Source: Janthinobacterium fluminis (GTDB taxonomy: Bacteria; Pseudomonadota; Gammaproteobacteria; Burkholderiales; Burkholderiaceae_D). Taken from it: a DNA stretch of 64,000 bases. Position numbers and translations under genes: made by a program. Positions 29,426 to 37,981 of the stretch are shown here, in pieces. Every line of letters begins with the position of its first letter. Position 1 is the first letter of the stretch. The stretch covers positions 1 to 64,000 of the forward strand of contig NZ_JAQQXR010000007.1 in assembly GCF_028595325.1 (NCBI RefSeq), in the 5' to 3' direction. Under the pieces are notes generated by a model that was given only the letters and a program-made list of their open reading frames with translations, had not been told where the DNA came from and did not search any database.

Positions 29426-30448
29426 ATGGAATTTTTCCGGATCAAAAAAGACATTCCCTTCATGCGCCATGCGTTGATTTTCAACGTCATCTCGGCGCTG
29501 ACCTTCGTTGCCGCCGTGTTCTTCCTGGTGCAGAAGGGCTTGCACCTGTCGGTCGAGTTCAAGGGCGGCACCGTGATGGAGGTGAAGTACCCGAAAGCGG
29601 CCAACCTGGAAGGCATCCGCCACACGCTCGAAGGCATGGGTTACATCGAGCCGGGCGTGACCAGCTTCGACACGGCGCGCGACGTGATGATACGCCTGCC
29701 GGTGATCAAGACTGTGAGCGGCGCGAACAGCTCGCAACTGGTGTTCGACGCCTTGTGCAAGGCCGAGCAGGGTGTCAGCAAGCCGATGGAAAGCGTCACC
29801 GCCAAGGGTGAGCACATCGTCAAGACCGGCTGCCTCGACTCCGCCGGCGTCGAATCCGTCGTGCTGCAAAAGGTGGAGTTCGTCGGCCCCCAGGTGGGCG
29901 ACGAGCTGACACAGAACGGCTTGAACGCGCTGGTGGTGGTGATCATCGGCGTGATGATCTACCTGGCCATCCGCTTCGAGTGGAAATTCGCGGTGGCGGC
30001 GATCATCGCCAACTTGCACGACGTCGTCATCATTCTCGGCTTCTTCGCCTTCTTCCAGTGGGAATTCTCGCTGACGGTGCTGGCGGCCGTGCTGGCGGTG
30101 TTGGGCTACTCGGTCAACGAGTCGGTCGTCATCTTCGACCGTATCCGCGAAAACTTCCGCAAACAGCGCAAGGCTTCGGTGCATGAGGTGATCGACAACG
30201 CCATCACCAGCACGATCTCGCGCACCATCATCACCCACGGCTGCACCCAGATGATGGTGCTGTCGATGCTGCTGCTGGGCGGCCCGACGCTGCACTATTT
30301 CGCCATCGCGCTGACCATCGGCATCTGCTTCGGCATTTACTCGTCGGTGTTCGTGGCCGCGGCCGTGGCGATGTGGCTGGGCGTCAAGCGCGAAGACTTG
30401 ATCAAGCCGATCAAGGAAAAAGACGAAACCGACGGCGCCGTGGTGTAA
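29426..30448 (+). CDS. secF: Protein translocase subunit SecF
   Basis: A 340-residue partner of SecD. It has an N-terminal helix (about 15-38), a periplasmic domain with LSVEFKGGTVMEV, and five C-terminal helices containing LGYSVNESVVIFDRIRENFR, the conserved SecF helix pair. CAGAGG precedes ATG 29426. It ends 21 bases before a strong terminator, so it closes the queA-tgt-yajC-secD-secF unit. Confidence 0.96.
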   Translation: MEFFRIKKDIPFMRHALIFNVISALTFVAAVFFLVQKGLHLSVEFKGGTVMEVKYPKAANLEGIRHTLEGMGYIEPGVTSFDTARDVMIRLPVIKTVSGANSSQLVFDALCKAEQGVSKPMESVTAKGEHIVKTGCLDSAGVESVVLQKVEFVGPQVGDELTQNGLNALVVVIIGVMIYLAIRFEWKFAVAAIIANLHDVVIILGFFAFFQWEFSLTVLAAVLAVLGYSVNESVVIFDRIRENFRKQRKASVHEVIDNAITSTISRTIITHGCTQMMVLSMLLLGGPTLHYFAIALTIGICFGIYSSVFVAAAVAMWLGVKREDLIKPIKEKDETDGAVV

Positions 30449-30469
30449 GGCGCGACGGCAACAAGAGAG

Positions 30470-30494
30470 GGGCGGCGCGGGCCGCCCTTTTTTT
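30470..30494 (+). terminator. Terminator after secF
   Basis: GGGCGGC (30470-30476) pairs with GCCGCCC (30481-30487) around loop GCGG and is followed by seven T residues. This is a textbook intrinsic terminator, 21 bases past the secF stop. Confidence 0.93.
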
Positions 30495-30600
30495 CGCCTC
30501 GAGAAAACCCGCCCGCTATGTGGGCAAGCGTACAGAGGGCGCGGGGGGCTGGGGGTATAGTGGGGCTGTCTCTTTCAGGACATCCCTGGTTTTGGACTTG

Positions 30601-30625
30601 GCCCGCTCTCCAGCGGGCTTTTTTT
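30601..30625 (+). terminator. Second plus-strand terminator without an obvious gene
   Basis: GCCCGCT (30601-30607) pairs with AGCGGGC (30612-30618) around CTCC and runs into seven T residues. It lies 107 bases after the secF terminator with no ORF in between. It may be a back-up terminator or the end of a small RNA; a -10-like TATAGT at 30556-30561 is a possible start signal. Confidence 0.85.
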
Positions 30626-30636
30626 GGGGCTAAGCT

Positions 30637-31473
30637 TTACAGCATCAGCACGGCCAGCAGCGATTTCACTTCGGCGGCCGATTCGGCCATGATACTGTTG
30701 AGCGTGCCTTCGCCGATTTCGCAGTCGATGGTACGGGCCGCCTGTACGCTGGTCGCGCCCGGGCTTTCGTGCAGCGGCGAGGCCACCGGCGCCAGGTCGT
30801 TGGCCAGCAGCAGGGTGTCGCCGAGGTTTTCCGGCGGCAGCGCGCGGAAGCCTTCCCACAGGGCTTCGACCGAGGCCAGCACCGCTTCCGGTATCACCAG
30901 TTTCGTCAGCACGCCGCGGCCGATGGCTTGTTCGCCGTGTTCGACCCAGTCTTCCGGCTCGCCGTCGAGGATGCCGGGGAACTCGGCCGCGCGCGACAGC
31001 ATGTAGAAGCCGCCCACTTCGTGGACGATGCCGGAAAATAGCGCCGTGTCCGGATCGACCTTGGTGACGCGGCGGGCGATCACCTGGGCCAGCGCGGCCA
31101 CATGGGCCGTGTGCTCCCACAACTGCGCCACCTTGGCCTTGATCAGCGGATCGCTGATGCTGCTGCCCAGCTGGCGCACGATCAGCGCCGCCACCAGCGA
31201 TTGCAGCGTGCGCACGCCCATGCGCTGCACGGCCGCGCGCACGCTGGCGATTTCGTTGCCGGAGCGGTTGTAGGCGACCGAGTTGGCGATCGCCACGGTG
31301 CGCGCCGCCAGCAGCGGGTTGGCTTGCACCAGCTTGGCCGCGTCGTCGATGTGGCAGTCGGGGTCGCTCAGCGCTTGCTGCAGCTTGAGGGAGGCGTCCA
31401 CGCTGGTGGGGAACGTCAGCTCACCGCGGCTCGCTTGAGCGGCGATGCTTTTAAAGGCGTCGAGTCGGTTCAT
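30637..31473 (-). CDS. HDOD domain protein (putative signalling protein)
   Basis: A 278-residue protein made almost entirely of one HDOD domain, a degenerate HD-type fold used in bacterial signalling and often linked to motility or cyclic-di-GMP control. The family pattern is visible: LTFPTSVDASLKLQQAL, LVQANPLLAARTVAIANSVAYNR, a helix with AVQRMGVRTLQSLV, and LFSGIVHEVGGFYML. The catalytic HD pair of true phosphodiesterases is absent, as usual. There is no ribosome site, and a perfect TATAAT lies 7 bases before the ATG, so the message may be leaderless. Confidence 0.87.
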   Translation of the reverse strand: MNRLDAFKSIAAQASRGELTFPTSVDASLKLQQALSDPDCHIDDAAKLVQANPLLAARTVAIANSVAYNRSGNEIASVRAAVQRMGVRTLQSLVAALIVRQLGSSISDPLIKAKVAQLWEHTAHVAALAQVIARRVTKVDPDTALFSGIVHEVGGFYMLSRAAEFPGILDGEPEDWVEHGEQAIGRGVLTKLVIPEAVLASVEALWEGFRALPPENLGDTLLLANDLAPVASPLHESPGATSVQAARTIDCEIGEGTLNSIMAESAAEVKSLLAVLML

Positions 31474-31480
31474 CGAAAAA

Positions 31481-31486
31481 ATTATA
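31481..31486 (-). promoter_or_regulatory. -10 element of the HDOD gene
   Basis: On the minus strand TATAAT is followed by 7 bases and then the HDOD ATG. TTCCAA 16 bases upstream (31503-31508) is a weak -35. Transcription would begin at or next to the start codon. Confidence 0.55.
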
Positions 31487-31634
31487 CTCGCAATATTTCC
31501 TCTTGGAACTTTTTTGATAATTCATTGCGGACATTTTTTTCGCTGCCGGCGCCGCATGGCATAAGGGGGAGCGCCGGCCGCTTGCCGCGGCCGTCGCTCC
31601 CCCTCTGCGCTCACTGTGGCGAGCGCGGCGCCGC

Positions 31635-31916
31635 TCAGACTTCGCTGAAGATGGCGTCGCAGCCGTCCTGGGTCGAGTCGGTGTCCTGCAGTTCGTCGAC
31701 CAGGCCCAGGTCGAACAATTCCTCGATCGCGTTCATGAAACTGTTGTGCTTGGTGGCGCCGATCAGGCGGTAGATTTCGCCGGCTTCGTTGCGGATGCCG
31801 ATGATCAGCTTTTCCTGGCGCACCAGCTCGGGCGTGCTGGCGTTGAGCAGCAGGTTGCCGATGATGTGCTTGTCAAAATGTGCCGGCTTTTTGCCTTCGA
31901 GCAGTGTCGTTTTCAA
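31635..31916 (-). CDS. 93-residue protein of unknown function coupled to a MarR regulator
   Basis: A TTG at 31916 opens a 93-residue frame. AAAGGAAAG lies just upstream, and the TTG overlaps the MarR stop codon as TTGA, so translation is probably coupled. The product begins MKTTLLEGKKPAH, is soluble and mixed alpha/beta in appearance, with EKLIIGIRNEAGEIYRLIG in the middle and a strongly acidic C-terminus (DELQDTDSTQDG). I do not recognise a family. The overlap and ribosome site are the main support for it being real. Confidence 0.72.
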   Translation of the reverse strand: MKTTLLEGKKPAHFDKHIIGNLLLNASTPELVRQEKLIIGIRNEAGEIYRLIGATKHNSFMNAIEELFDLGLVDELQDTDSTQDGCDAIFSEV

Positions 31917-32407
31917 TATCTTTCCTTTTCTTTCTTGTCTGTGGAGGTGCGGGGTGCCCGGCTTGCGCCGGGGATGCTGCGGCCTGCGGCGATGAGTTGC
32001 TTGAGCCCGGACAGGGTCTGTTCCAGGCTGGCATAATCGGCGTCGCTGAAATGCGCGAAGACTTTGCCGCCTTCCGCCGTGACCTTGGGAAACACGTCGG
32101 CGAAGACGCGTTCGCCGTTGCCGGTCAGGCTCACGAAGTAGGAGCGCTTGTCGTCGCTGTTGCGCGCGCGCGCGACCAGGCCCTTTTGTTCGAGCCGGTC
32201 GATGACGCCGGTCAGCGTGCCCTTCGTGATCAGGGTCTTTTCGCCCAGTTCCTTGTAAGCCATGCCGGGCGTGTTGCCCAGCGTGGCAATGATGTCGAAC
32301 TGGGCGTGCGTCAAGCCGAACTGGCGCACGTGCTCGCCCGACAGTCGCTCGAAGCCTTGCATGCATTCGGCCAGCAGCCGGATACTTTTTAAATATCGTT
32401 CACCCAT
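31913..32407 (-). CDS. MarR family transcriptional regulator
   Basis: A 164-residue winged-helix regulator. The DNA-binding part is at about 30-100: FGLTHAQFDIIATLG, then the recognition helix region LITKGTLTGVIDRLEQKGLVARARNSDDKRSY, with the wing ending in DDKRS as in MarR proteins. The C-terminal tail is basic. It is divergent from a drug/metabolite transporter 100 bases away, a common regulator-target pairing, and followed by a coupled 93-residue gene. ATG 32407 has no ribosome site, but a perfect TATAAT lies 7 bases upstream, pointing to a leaderless message. Confidence 0.88.
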   Translation of the reverse strand: MGERYLKSIRLLAECMQGFERLSGEHVRQFGLTHAQFDIIATLGNTPGMAYKELGEKTLITKGTLTGVIDRLEQKGLVARARNSDDKRSYFVSLTGNGERVFADVFPKVTAEGGKVFAHFSDADYASLEQTLSGLKQLIAAGRSIPGASRAPRTSTDKKEKERY

Positions 32408-32414
32408 GGGCGTG

Positions 32415-32420
32415 ATTATA
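32415..32420 (-). promoter_or_regulatory. -10 element of the MarR gene
   Basis: TATAAT on the minus strand, with 7 bases before the MarR ATG. No -35 with proper spacing is seen (TTGCGA is present but only 14 bases away). The site lies in the gap shared with the divergent transporter, where the MarR protein itself could bind. Confidence 0.5.
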
Positions 32421-32507
32421 GCCTGCGCGGCGGTTCGCAATTTGTTGCCGGCGCGGGTAACATAGCGTTTACCGTTGATAGATACACATCTACTTGAGAC
32501 TTCCCCT

Positions 32508-33422
32508 ATGACCCATCAGTTCCGCGGTATCCTGGCCCTGCTGCTCGTCACGCTGGTGTGGGGCACGACTTTTCCGGCCATGAAAAGCCTGACCGCGTAC
32601 TTCTCGCCGATCTGGATCGTCTGCATCCGTTTCATGCTGGCCAGCGTGCTGATGCTGCCGTTTTTGTGGCGCGCCAGCCTCAGGGATTGCAAGGCCGGCG
32701 CCCTGGTCGGCGCGGTGCTGTTTATCTGCTATGTTTTCCAGGTGGAGGGCTTGGCGCTGACGACCTCCAACCGCAACGCTTTTATCACCGGGCTGAACGT
32801 GCTGGTGGTGCCCCTGCTCGGCTATGCCGCCGGCAAAAAGCCGGAGCGCCGCATCGTCATCGCCCTGGCGCTGGCGCTGGCCGGCTTGTTCGTGCTGTGC
32901 TCGGACGGCGACGCCAGCTGGAGCCGCGGCGACACGCTGGCGCTGCTGGCCGCCTTTACCTTCGGCCTGTATGTGAAGATGATGGAGGGCGCCACCCGCA
33001 CGGTGGATGCCTTGATGGCGCTGACGGCGATGCAGATCGTCACCGTGGCGTTGTGCGCGGCCCTGTGGCTGCTGGTGCGCGAAGTGCCGCGCACGCAGAT
33101 CGAGCTGGGCGCCGACGCGCTCGACTACTGGCGCTACATCGGTGGCGGCGTGCGCGCCTACGCCGCCAATTTCCTCTACCTGGGCGTGCTTTGCACGGCC
33201 GGCATCATCGCCCTGCAAACCTGGGGGCAGCGCCACAGCACGGCCAACGAGGCGGCCGTGATCTACGCCTTCGAGCCCGGCGCGGCGGCGTTTTTCGCCT
33301 ACTTCTGGCTGGGCGAGGTGATGACCGGCCAGGCCTGGGTGGGCGCCGCTCTGCTGATCTCCGGTATGATAGTAAGCCAATGGAATTCCGAGCGGCCGGC
33401 CGCCGCCCTGGTGCCCGAGTAG
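32508..33422 (+). CDS. DMT/EamA family transporter
   Basis: A 304-residue inner-membrane protein with about ten hydrophobic segments, the two-repeat EamA arrangement. The first helix has LVTLVWGTTFPAMKSL, the conserved start of this family, and the end of the second repeat has YAFEPGAAAFFAYFWLGE. The substrate is unknown; relatives export amino acids or metabolites. It is divergent from the MarR gene and is likely its target. ATG 32508 is preceded by a weak GAGAC; an in-frame TTG at 32475 is less likely. Confidence 0.88.
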   Translation: MTHQFRGILALLLVTLVWGTTFPAMKSLTAYFSPIWIVCIRFMLASVLMLPFLWRASLRDCKAGALVGAVLFICYVFQVEGLALTTSNRNAFITGLNVLVVPLLGYAAGKKPERRIVIALALALAGLFVLCSDGDASWSRGDTLALLAAFTFGLYVKMMEGATRTVDALMALTAMQIVTVALCAALWLLVREVPRTQIELGADALDYWRYIGGGVRAYAANFLYLGVLCTAGIIALQTWGQRHSTANEAAVIYAFEPGAAAFFAYFWLGEVMTGQAWVGAALLISGMIVSQWNSERPAAALVPE

Positions 33423-33490
33423 CGCCGTCTTTCCCTTACCCTTCCCGCTACGCCACCTGACAACCATGCCGATGCCCGTTCGCCCCGCCG

Positions 33491-34438
33491 ATGTCCTTCG
33501 CTAACCTGTCCCGCATCGGCCTGGACAAGCCCCTGCGCGTGTTGCTGGTCAACGCAGGCGAGGCCGACGCCATCACCTGGGCCGGGCTGGTGCAGCCGCT
33601 GCGTCTGTGCGCCGCCGCGCTGGGGCCGCAAACGCTGCAACTGCTCGTGCGCACGCCGGCGCAACTGGCCGCCGAGGCGCCCGGCCACTGGCACGTGGCG
33701 CTGCTGGTGGCCGATGAAACCCAGGCCGCCCTGCCCGCCGAGCTGTGCCGCGCGGTGATCGAGCGCTGCCGCTCGGCGCCGTTCTGGGGCGGCGTCGGCG
33801 CCGGCGTGCTGTGGCTGGCCGACGCCGGCGTCATGGACGGCGTGCGCATCGCCCTGCCGTGGGCGCTGTACGCCGACGCCGAGGCCAAGGCCGAGCGGGC
33901 CATCCTGACGCCGCACCTGTTCGAGATCGACGGCCCGCACCTGACCTGCTGCGGCGGCGCCGCCAGCATCGACTTCGCGCTGACGCTGATCGAGACGCTG
34001 TTCGGCGCCGACGCCCAGGCCCACGTCAAGGAGGCGCTGTGCATCGACCACGTGCGCGGCAAGGAGGAGCGCCAGCGCGTCGCCCTGCAAGCCCGTTTCG
34101 GCGTGCTGCAGCCGAAGCTGTCCGAGGCCGTCACGCTGATGGAGGCGAATATCGAGGAGCCGCTGTCGACCGACGACATCGCCAATCTGGTCGGCTTGTC
34201 GCGGCGCCAGCTGGAGCGCCTGTTCAAGCAGTACCTGGGCAGCCTGCCGTCGCGCTATTACCTGGAGCTGCGCCTGCAGCGCGCCCGCCAATTGTTGCAG
34301 GGCACCCACAATTCCATCGTCCAGGTGGGGCTGATGTGCGGCTTTTCGTCCGGCTCGCATTTTTCGACCGCGTTCGGCGCCCTGTTCGGCCACACCCCGC
34401 GCGAGGAGCGCCAGCGCAAGCTGATGCCGGGCGGATAA
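33491..34438 (+). CDS. AraC/GlxA-type regulator, likely ArgR-like activator of arginine catabolism
   Basis: A 315-residue regulator. Residues about 15-190 resemble the amidotransferase-like sensor domain of GlxA-family regulators, although the usual Cys of that fold is replaced (GVGAGVLWLADAG). The C-terminal AraC domain (about 210-310) has two helix-turn-helix units, ending with VGLMCGFSSGSHFSTAFGALFG. The same domain plan occurs in Pseudomonas ArgR, which activates the arginine succinyltransferase operon. Here the gene sits 138 bases upstream of astC in the same direction, so the same role is inferred. There is no ribosome site before the ATG at 33491. Confidence 0.85.
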   Translation: MSFANLSRIGLDKPLRVLLVNAGEADAITWAGLVQPLRLCAAALGPQTLQLLVRTPAQLAAEAPGHWHVALLVADETQAALPAELCRAVIERCRSAPFWGGVGAGVLWLADAGVMDGVRIALPWALYADAEAKAERAILTPHLFEIDGPHLTCCGGAASIDFALTLIETLFGADAQAHVKEALCIDHVRGKEERQRVALQARFGVLQPKLSEAVTLMEANIEEPLSTDDIANLVGLSRRQLERLFKQYLGSLPSRYYLELRLQRARQLLQGTHNSIVQVGLMCGFSSGSHFSTAFGALFGHTPREERQRKLMPGG

Positions 34439-34517
34439 GGCGGGCCGGCCGGCTTGGCGGCGGGCAAAAATGAAAATCCTTGTCGCAGATTCAAAAGAGT
34501 TTTAGCATCCCGGTTTT

Positions 34518-34523
34518 TATAAT
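34518..34523 (+). promoter_or_regulatory. -10 element of the astC promoter
   Basis: A perfect TATAAT preceded by a T run, 53 bases before astC. No -35 is visible at normal spacing, which fits an activator-dependent promoter, for example one driven by the neighbouring AraC-type regulator. Confidence 0.6.
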
Positions 34524-34534
34524 GCAGTACACGC

Positions 34535-34551
34535 GCAGCTGTCGTAGCTGC
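34535..34551 (+). other. Inverted repeat in the astC leader
   Basis: GCAGCT (34535-34540) and AGCTGC (34546-34551) flank GTCGT, 12 bases after the -10 box. It would fall near the start of the transcript, so it could be an operator or a leader hairpin. Confidence 0.45.
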
Positions 34552-34576
34552 CAACGTACCTAACTTGAGGAATGCT

Positions 34577-35818
34577 ATGAACGCCAAGCTTGATTCGTCC
34601 GTCACCGAACGTCCTGTCACCAGACAAACCTTCGACGAAGTCCTGGTTCCGACCTACGCGCCGGCGGCGATGGTGCCGGTGCGCGCCTCCGGCCTGGACC
34701 TGTGGGACCAGGCTGGCAAGCATTACCTCGATTTCACTTCCGGCATCGCCGTCACCAGCCTGGGGCACTGCGCGCCGGCGGTGGTCGAGGCGCTGACCAA
34801 GCAAATCAACACCCTGTGGCATCTGGGGAACGGCTACTCGAACGAGCCGGTGCTGCGCCTGGCGCTGGCGCTGACCGAGGCGACCTTCGCCGACCGCGCC
34901 TTCTTCTGCAATTCCGGCGCCGAAGCCAACGAGGCGGCATTGAAGCTGGCGCGCAAATACGCGCACACCAAGTTCGGCCCGAACAAGTCGCGCATCATCT
35001 CCTGCTTCAGCTCCTTCCACGGCCGCACGCTGTTCACCGTGTCGGTCGGCGGCCAGGCCAAGTACACCGAAGGCTTCGAGCCGCTGCCGCAGGAAATCAA
35101 CCATATAGCCTATAACGACATCGAAGCGGCGCGCGCCGCCATCGGCGACGACGTCTGCGCGGTCATCGTCGAGCCGGTGCAGGGCGAGGGCGGCGTGGTG
35201 CCGGGCGATGCGGCCTACCTGAAAGAGCTGCGCGCGCTGTGCGACAAGACCGGCGCGCTGCTGATTTTCGACGAGGTGCAGAGCGGCATGGGCCGCACCG
35301 GCGAACTGTTCGCCTACATGGGCTACGGCGTCACGCCGGACATCCTGACGGCCGCCAAGGCGCTCGGCAACGGCTACCCGATCGGCGCCATGCTGACCAC
35401 CCATGAACTGGCCGCCACGCTGGGCGTCGGCACCCACGGCACCACCTACGGCGGCAACCCGCTGGCGGCGACGGTGGCCTTGACCGTGCTGGAGACGATC
35501 AACACGCCGGCCTTCCTGGCGCGCGTCAAGGACGCCAGCGCCAAGCTGGTCGCCATGCTGCAGGGCCTGATCACCGACTATCCGCACATGTTCTCCATCG
35601 TGCGCGGCTCCGGCCTGCTGCTGGGACTGGTCGTCAGCGACGCCTTCAAGGGCCGCGCCAAGGATATCCAGAAGGCCGCCGAAGCCCAGGGCCTGATGGT
35701 GCTGATCGCCGGCATGGACGTGGTGCGCCTGGCGCCGGCGCTGATCGTCTCCGACGCGCAGATCGCCGAAGCCGGCCGCCTGCTGCGCCTTGCGCTGGAC
35801 GGCATCAAAGCCGCTTAA
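34577..35818 (+). CDS. astC: Succinylornithine / acetylornithine aminotransferase
   Basis: A 413-residue class III PLP aminotransferase, step 3 of the AST pathway: succinylornithine plus 2-oxoglutarate gives the semialdehyde plus glutamate. It has [21 protein letters not shown] (cofactor phosphate site), [13 protein letters not shown] and the PLP-lysine region [14 protein letters not shown]. The alternative, ArgD of arginine synthesis, has the same fold, but the position at the head of the ast genes argues for AstC. TTGAGGAA precedes ATG 34577; an ATG at 34572 is out of frame. Confidence 0.9.
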   Translation: MNAKLDSSVTERPVTRQTFDEVLVPTYAPAAMVPVRASGLDLWDQAGKHYLDFTSGIAVTSLGHCAPAVVEALTKQINTLWHLGNGYSNEPVLRLALALTEATFADRAFFCNSGAEANEAALKLARKYAHTKFGPNKSRIISCFSSFHGRTLFTVSVGGQAKYTEGFEPLPQEINHIAYNDIEAARAAIGDDVCAVIVEPVQGEGGVVPGDAAYLKELRALCDKTGALLIFDEVQSGMGRTGELFAYMGYGVTPDILTAAKALGNGYPIGAMLTTHELAATLGVGTHGTTYGGNPLAATVALTVLETINTPAFLARVKDASAKLVAMLQGLITDYPHMFSIVRGSGLLLGLVVSDAFKGRAKDIQKAAEAQGLMVLIAGMDVVRLAPALIVSDAQIAEAGRLLRLALDGIKAA

Positions 35819-35881
35819 TCGCACCGTTGTCATCCGGGCCCGCCGCAACCGCGGCGGGCCCAAGCACTTTAGGGAGCTCAC

Positions 35882-36913
35882 ATGTATGTTGTCCGTCCGG
35901 TAGAACTTGCGGATATTGCGGCTCTGGAATCGCTGGCTGCAGTGACCATGCCGGGTGTCCATACCCTGCCGAAAACGCGTGAAAAGATCGCCGCCTCGGT
36001 GGAGCGTTCCATTGCCTCCTTCGCCGCCCATGTCGACATTCCCAGCGAGGAGTCGTACCTGTTCGTGCTCGAAGCCGTGGCCGACCGCAGCATTGCCGGC
36101 ACCGCCGCGATCTTCGCCTCGGCCGGCTCGAACGGCACCTATTTTTCCTTCCGCAACGACGTCATCCAGCAAGTCTCGCGCGACCTGAACATCAGCCACA
36201 GCGTGCATGCGCTGACGCTGTGTTCGGAGCTGACGGCGTATTCGCAGCTGTCCGGTTTTTACGTGCGCAATATGGAGCAGGCCGGCCTGGAGGCGGCGCT
36301 GTTGTCGCGCGCCCGCCTGCTGTTCGCCGTGCTGGCGCCGCACCGTTTCGGCGACCGCTTTTTCGTGCCGCTGGCCGGCATCACCGACGCCGACGGCCAG
36401 TCGCCGTTCTGGGACGCGCTGGGCCGCAAATTCTTCCAGATGGACTTCCTCGACGCCGAGCGCGTCATCGGCGGCGCCCGCAACCGCACGCTGATCGTCG
36501 AGCTGATGCCGCACTATCCGGTGTATGTGCCGCTGCTGCCGGGCGACGCCCAGGCGGCGATGGGGCAAATCCACCCGAGCGGCGAGCTGGCCTTCAACCT
36601 GCTGACGGAAGAGGGCTTCGAGGCCGACGATTACATCGACATCTTCGACGGCGGCCCGATCCTGCAGGCGCACAAGAATTCGCTGCGCTCCTTCACCGGC
36701 TCGGTGACGCGGCGCGTGGCCGACGGCATCGCGCCCAGCCGTTCCGGCCTGAAGGTGAACTACGCGGTGGCCTCCGGCGTCGAGCAGAACTTCCGCGCCG
36801 TCACCTTCGCCTGCGACCCGCTTGAGGCGGCCGACGCCATCGGCCTGCCGAAGGAGCTGCTCGACGCGCTGCAGGTGGCGCCGGGCGACAACGTGGTCTG
36901 CGTCAGAATCTAA
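35882..36913 (+). CDS. aruF: Arginine/ornithine N-succinyltransferase, alpha subunit
   Basis: A 343-residue subunit of the enzyme that transfers succinyl from succinyl-CoA to arginine, the first AST step. It begins MYVVRPVELADIAALESLA and has TLCSELTAYSQLSGFYVRN followed by LFAVLAPHRFGDRF, the acetyltransferase-like core of AstA proteins. Like in Pseudomonas, two different subunits are encoded side by side. AGGGAG precedes the ATG. The beta subunit gene starts 12 bases after its stop. Confidence 0.93.
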   Translation: MYVVRPVELADIAALESLAAVTMPGVHTLPKTREKIAASVERSIASFAAHVDIPSEESYLFVLEAVADRSIAGTAAIFASAGSNGTYFSFRNDVIQQVSRDLNISHSVHALTLCSELTAYSQLSGFYVRNMEQAGLEAALLSRARLLFAVLAPHRFGDRFFVPLAGITDADGQSPFWDALGRKFFQMDFLDAERVIGGARNRTLIVELMPHYPVYVPLLPGDAQAAMGQIHPSGELAFNLLTEEGFEADDYIDIFDGGPILQAHKNSLRSFTGSVTRRVADGIAPSRSGLKVNYAVASGVEQNFRAVTFACDPLEAADAIGLPKELLDALQVAPGDNVVCVRI

Positions 36914-36925
36914 AGTGAGAACCCT

Positions 36926-37981
36926 ATGCTAGTTGTACGCGCAATCAACGAGTCCGACCTGGACGCCCTGTACGGCCTGGCCAGCCAGGTCGGCACCGGC
37001 ATGACCACGCTGAAACCCGACATGAAGATGATGGGCGACCGCCTGGCGATCGCCTGCGCCTCGTTCGCCGAGAGCATTCCGCCCGAGAAGCGCGACTATA
37101 TGTTCGTCATGGAGGACACCGACACGGGCCGCCTGGCCGGCGTGTGCGCGATCAAGGGCGCGGTCGGGCTGGAGGAGCCGTTCTATAACTACCGCATCGG
37201 CACGCTGGTGCATTCGAGCCGCGAGCTCGACGTCTTCACGCGCATGGAGACGCTGTACCTGTCGAACGACCTGACCGGTAGCACCGAGCTGTGCTCGCTG
37301 TTCCTGCACCCCGATTACCGCAGCGGCACCAACGGCAAGCTGCTGTCGAAGAGCCGTTTCCTGTTCATCGCCCAGTTCCCGCACCTGTTCACCGAAAAGC
37401 TGATCGCCGAGATGCGCGGCTACCAGGCGCCGGACGGCAGCTCGCCGTTCTACGAGGGCCTGGGGCGGCATTTCTTCAAGATGAATTTCGACCACGTCGA
37501 CGACTTGACCAGCCTGGGCAAGAAGTCCTTCATCGCCGAGCTGATGCCGCGCCAGCCGCTGTACGTGGCCTACCTGCCGGAGGAGGCGCAGGAAGTGATC
37601 GGCAAGGTCCACCTGAGCACCGCGCCGGCGCGCCGCCTGCTGGAGCAGGAGGGCCTGTATTTCGAGGGGTATGTCGACATCTTCGACGCCGGTCCCGTGC
37701 TGCAGGCGCGCGTCTCCGAGCTGCGCGCGATGCGCGAGAGCGCGCTGAGCGTGATCGACGCCGAGGCCGGCGCCGACGCCGCCTGCGGCGCGGCCGTCGA
37801 AGCCGAGCCCTATCTGGTGTCGAACACCGATTTGAAAAATTTCCGCATGATCGTCTCGGCGGCCAATCCGGTCAACGGCAGGATCGCCCTGCCGGAGGCG
37901 GAACAACAACTGCTGCGCTGCCGCGCCGGCGAGCCTGTGCGCACGCTGTCACTCAACTTGAGGAAGAACCCCCATGTCTAA
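36926..37981 (+). CDS. aruG: Arginine N-succinyltransferase, beta subunit
   Basis: A 351-residue paralogue of the upstream alpha subunit, with the same plan: MLVVRAINESDLDALYGLA at the start, LYLSNDLTGSTELCSLFLHPDYR in the middle, and a C-terminal EGLYFEGYVDIFDAGP matching EEGFEADDYIDIFDGGP in the alpha subunit. The two presumably form a heteromer. Its stop codon lies inside the start of astD (8-base overlap). Confidence 0.93.
   Translation: MLVVRAINESDLDALYGLASQVGTGMTTLKPDMKMMGDRLAIACASFAESIPPEKRDYMFVMEDTDTGRLAGVCAIKGAVGLEEPFYNYRIGTLVHSSRELDVFTRMETLYLSNDLTGSTELCSLFLHPDYRSGTNGKLLSKSRFLFIAQFPHLFTEKLIAEMRGYQAPDGSSPFYEGLGRHFFKMNFDHVDDLTSLGKKSFIAELMPRQPLYVAYLPEEAQEVIGKVHLSTAPARRLLEQEGLYFEGYVDIFDAGPVLQARVSELRAMRESALSVIDAEAGADAACGAAVEAEPYLVSNTDLKNFRMIVSAANPVNGRIALPEAEQQLLRCRAGEPVRTLSLNLRKNPHV

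Noticed and set aside
30601-30625. Terminator of the HDOD gene
   Set aside because: The T tract is on the plus strand only; read from the HDOD side it has no U run.
32405-32440. MarR start at the upstream TTG (32440)
   Set aside because: This start would lie upstream of the TATAAT box at 32415-32420, so it would not be on the transcript.
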